Shown piece after piece: positions 62,015-64,000 of a stretch of 64,000 nt of DNA (position 1 is its first letter; every line of letters starts with the position of its first letter). The translations under genes and the position numbers were made by a program. Under the pieces are notes generated by a model. The model saw only the letters and a program-made list of their open reading frames with translations, was not told the DNA's origin and made no database searches. The DNA is from Dyella terrae (lineage in GTDB: Bacteria > Pseudomonadota > Gammaproteobacteria > Xanthomonadales > Rhodanobacteraceae), in contig NZ_CP089414.1 in the NCBI RefSeq assembly GCF_022394535.1, positions 2,914,001 to 2,978,000 of the forward strand, given 5' to 3'.

Positions 62015-62519
62015 GGACGGGGTCCTCGGACTGGATGAAGCCAATGCGATCCAACGCGGCCTTCAATGCGCCCCGATCCGCCCAGGTTTCGGCGGGCAGG
62101 GTGATAAACGCCATGAGGCGCGCCTTGATGATGGCGTGCGCGTGGGTGAATGCGGCGCGCTTGTTGGCGTCGCTACCCTCCACTGCCGCTGGGTCGGGCA
62201 AGCCCCAATGGGCACGCACAAAGTCACCGAAGAACACTGGGCAAGGTTCGGAAGCCGCGCTGTCGCACACCGTAATCACCAGATCCACCGGCGCAGCGTT
62301 CTCGCCCGAAAACTCATCCCACGACTTGCTGCGCAATCCCGCCGTGGGCATGCCCGCGGCAACCAGCGTGTCCAACGCATAAGGGTTGATGCGGCCGGTG
62401 GGCTGGCTACCGGCGCTGAATGCCTCGAACCGTGCGCCACCCCAGGCGCGCAAGGTGGCCTCGGCCAACACACTGCGGGCGGAGTTGCCCGTACAGACGA
62501 ACAAGACGCGGTGAGTCAC
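62007..62519 (-). CDS. arsC: Arsenate reductase, low-molecular-weight phosphatase type
   Basis: 170 residues. VLFVCTGNSARSVLAEA is the CX5R phosphatase loop, and GLPDPAAVEGSD the general acid region; FVCTGNS with DLVITVCDSA matches thioredoxin- or mycothiol-dependent ArsC enzymes. It reduces arsenate to arsenite, which the adjacent ACR3 pump exports. GTG at 62519 is chosen for GGAG about nine bases upstream; ATG at 62552 would add 11 residues and overlap arsR. It overlaps the start of acr3 by 8 bases. The cysteine relay is not fully resolved by eye. Confidence 0.9.
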   Translation of the reverse strand: MTHRVLFVCTGNSARSVLAEATLRAWGGARFEAFSAGSQPTGRINPYALDTLVAAGMPTAGLRSKSWDEFSGENAAPVDLVITVCDSAASEPCPVFFGDFVRAHWGLPDPAAVEGSDANKRAAFTHAHAIIKARLMAFITLPAETWADRGALKAALDRIGFIQSEDPVHG

Positions 62520-62541
62520 GACAACATGCTCCGTGTAGATG

Positions 62542-62883
62542 TCAGCAGCCATTGCCGGGCTCGCAAACGCCGCTTCCCGGTGTACACACCACGCCCGCAC
62601 TGCCGGCACAGCAGTTGTCGGTGAGGTAAGCGATCAGCCCGTTCATGGCGTCGAAGGCGGCGCGATAGCAGACAAACCGTCCCTGCGGCTCAGCCGTGAT
62701 CAGCCCCGCGTTCACCAGCTCTTTCAGGTGGAAAGACAGCGTGGCCCCCGGCATGTCCAGCTCATCCCCGATCTCCCCGGCCATGCGGCCCACAGGGCCG
62801 GCGACCACCAGCAAGCGGAAGATGGCCAGGCGCTTGGCGTGACCCAGGGCGGTCAAGGCAGCGATTGCGTCATTCGTTTCCAT
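62542..62883 (-). CDS. arsR: ArsR-type metalloregulatory repressor
   Basis: 113 residues. A winged helix-turn-helix (about 10-85: AALTALGHAKRLAIFRLLV, MPGATLSFHLKELVNAGLI) is followed by a Cys-rich C-terminus with Cys91, 92, 100, 107 and 113. The classic ELCVCDL sensor in helix 3 is absent (it reads AGEIGDELD here), so As(III) should be bound at the C-terminal cysteines as in Acidithiobacillus ferrooxidans ArsR. ATG at 62883. It leads the arsR-arsC-acr3 operon and lies divergent from arsH. Confidence 0.9.
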   Translation of the reverse strand: METNDAIAALTALGHAKRLAIFRLLVVAGPVGRMAGEIGDELDMPGATLSFHLKELVNAGLITAEPQGRFVCYRAAFDAMNGLIAYLTDNCCAGSAGVVCTPGSGVCEPGNGC

Positions 62884-62892
62884 AAAACTAGA

Positions 62893-62907
62893 ATAGTCGA
62901 AATATTG
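62893..62907. promoter_or_regulatory. Candidate ArsR operator
   Basis: AATAGTCGAAATATT has AATA/TATT arms and lies in the 40-base gap between the divergent arsR and arsH starts. ArsR operators are AT-rich dyads of this type. With so short a gap, the site should control both directions. Confidence 0.4.
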
Positions 62908-62923
62908 AACGACAGACAAGCCC

Positions 62924-63646
62924 ATGACGCCGGATCTACCCCATCTCGAACTCGACCTGCTCCCGCGCCCAGACAGCCCCGGGCTCAGCGCCGGTAACGA
63001 TGCCAGTCACCCGCCGCGCATCCTGATCCTTTACGGTTCGCTGCGACCCCAATCCTTCTCCCGAAAGCTGGCCCTGGAAGCCGAGCGCATCCTGCAGCAC
63101 CTCGGGGCCGAGACGCGGGTGTTCGATCCCCACACGCTACCGATGCTCGACAGCGTGCCAGCCACCCATCCTGATGTGCAGCGGCTGCGCGAGTGGTCGA
63201 TCTGGTCCGAAGGACAGGTGTGGGTGAGCCCCGAGCGCCACGGCACCATCACCGGCGTCTTCAAGAACCAGATCGATTGGCTACCTCTCGAAGACGGCAG
63301 CGTGCGGCCCACGCAAGGACGAACGCTGGCGGTCATGCAGGTGTGCGGCGGCTCCCAGTCGTTCAATGTCGTGAACACGTTGAGGGTGCTGGGGCGATGG
63401 ATGCGCATGGTGGCCATCCCCAACCAATCCTCGGTGGCCAAGGCCTGGCAGGAGTTCGACGAACACGGGCGCATGAAACCTTCCCCGTACTACGACCGCG
63501 TGGTCGACGTCATGGAAGAACTCATGAAGTTCACCCTGATGGTGCGCGGACGCAGCGACTATCTGGTCAGTCGCTACAGCGAACGCAAAGGCGACGCCGT
63601 GCAACGCGCACTCGCTCAGGCGGCGGGTGCTGTCGAGAAGGCATGA
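62924..63646 (+). CDS. arsH: Arsenical resistance flavoprotein ArsH
   Basis: 240 residues. [25 protein letters not shown] is the FMN-binding loop, and [20 protein letters not shown] and [39 protein letters not shown] are diagnostic of ArsH among NADPH-dependent FMN reductases. It oxidises trivalent organoarsenicals and reduces quinones. ATG at 62924. It diverges from arsR and completes the arsenic island. Its N-terminal 30 residues are the variable extension typical of ArsH. Confidence 0.93.
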   Translation: MTPDLPHLELDLLPRPDSPGLSAGNDASHPPRILILYGSLRPQSFSRKLALEAERILQHLGAETRVFDPHTLPMLDSVPATHPDVQRLREWSIWSEGQVWVSPERHGTITGVFKNQIDWLPLEDGSVRPTQGRTLAVMQVCGGSQSFNVVNTLRVLGRWMRMVAIPNQSSVAKAWQEFDEHGRMKPSPYYDRVVDVMEELMKFTLMVRGRSDYLVSRYSERKGDAVQRALAQAAGAVEKA

Positions 63647-63686
63647 CAGCCTGATCCGAACGACGCCAACCCGAAAGCCATCGCGG

Positions 63687-64000
63687 TCAGCCGCCCTCCT
63701 CCGCTAGCGACGACTCGTAGCGCACCACCCGAAAACCCTCTTCGGTGACGGGCGCCACGAAGTGCCGTGTGATCTCGTCAAACTCGGCGTCGGTGGGCGC
63801 GAAAGCATGCGAGCCCTCGGCATTGCGGGCTCGCAATCGTTGCTTGCAGAGCTCGTCGGGAACATCGAGAAAGTGCAACTGATGATCAGCACCCGACCGG
63901 TCGATGATGTCCTTCATCCATCGGCGATTTCCGACCGTATTCGCGGGAAAATCGAGCACCACCGACAAGCCCGTCCGAAGCAGCGACTCGACATGCGGCC
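63687..64000 (-). CDS. P-loop kinase-like ATP-binding protein (5' truncated)
   Basis: The last 104 residues of a gene entering from the right edge. PHVESLLRTGLSVVLDFPANTVGNRRWMKDI is the Walker B-like strand and following helix, HFLDVPDELCKQRLRARNAEG is the LID/Arg region of AAA_33/zeta-like kinases, and FDEITRHFVAPVTEEGF is the expected C-terminal helix. The P-loop lies outside the window. Members are often phosphotransferases of unknown substrate. It converges with arsH across 40 bases. Confidence 0.8.
   Translation of the reverse strand, partial: PHVESLLRTGLSVVLDFPANTVGNRRWMKDIIDRSGADHQLHFLDVPDELCKQRLRARNAEGSHAFAPTDAEFDEITRHFVAPVTEEGFRVVRYESSLAEEGG

Noticed and set aside
1..64000. CRISPR array, tRNA, rRNA, integrase or transposase
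   Set aside because: No spaced direct repeats, tRNA T-arm patterns or mobile-element proteins were seen; the only repeats are the hairpin elements and small palindromes listed.

Overview
The window is a stretch of high-GC chromosome (low to mid 60s percent by eye) whose gene content points to a gammaproteobacterium of the Xanthomonadales, most likely the Rhodanobacteraceae (Dyella, Luteibacter, Rhodanobacter group). The pointers are the TonB receptor and autotransporter style, an S9 dipeptidyl peptidase, BlaI/M56 regulation of permeases, and a dispersed repeat typical of that order. This assignment is by recollection of family style, not by search. I saw no rRNA, tRNA, CRISPR array, transposase or prophage.

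Layout. 1-547 is the end of the class Ia ribonucleotide reductase beta subunit. 962-2028 is a lipoprotein SPFH gene with a small membrane protein. 2333-7473 is a BlaI-type repressor with two perfect operators, an M56 (BlaR1-like) membrane peptidase broken by a frameshift, and two MacB/FtsX-type permeases. 8298-10634 is a dipeptidyl peptidase IV-like gene bracketed by inverted copies of a roughly 310 bp multi-hairpin repeat; a third copy lies at 572-887. 11207-13135 holds an MdtJI-like SMR pair, a thioesterase and a glutathione transferase. 13171-19745 holds an amidohydrolase, a divergent LysR/aldo-keto reductase pair, a candidate small RNA, a frameshifted Gfo/Idh/MocA oxidoreductase and a cupin. 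19865-28766 is a cell-envelope region: a large autotransporter, a TonB receptor plus acid phosphatase with a Pho-box-like site, and an OmpR-type two-component pair. Converging on it is a second two-component operon with a TlpA-like thioredoxin, divergent from ohr.

32163-45652 is mostly small housekeeping or accessory enzymes (M14 peptidase, Coa1-like and DUF5694-like proteins, gamma-glutamylcyclotransferase, LysR/MFS pair, GNAT, RibD-like reductase, pseudouridine synthase). It also contains an ECF sigma factor, RskA-type anti-sigma factor and fasciclin cluster resembling the mycobacterial SigK system. 46992-48891 is an AraC regulator divergent from a short-chain dehydrogenase interrupted by an amber codon. 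49135-50695 is a lower-GC pair that looks like a secreted zinc-protease effector and its periplasmic immunity protein, followed by a glutathione-transferase remnant. 51097-53017 holds a ureohydrolase and a fatty acid desaturase. 53222-58310 is an AraC regulator divergent from a complete tripartite EmrAB-type efflux operon with its own outer-membrane factor. 58419-60909 holds a GH30 glycosidase and a pilin-like protein. 60941-63646 is an arsenic island (arsR, arsC, acr3, with divergent arsH). The right edge cuts a P-loop kinase-like gene.

The most unusual observations are the conserved-stem, variable-loop repeat; a candidate two-hairpin sRNA at about 17943-18024; tandem TGTATC repeats between the thioredoxin/two-component operon and ohr; a motif shared by the TonB receptor and the neighbouring two-component operon; the effector-immunity pair; the sigma/RskA/fasciclin cluster; and three otherwise intact genes each interrupted by one lesion, two of them in C/G homopolymers.
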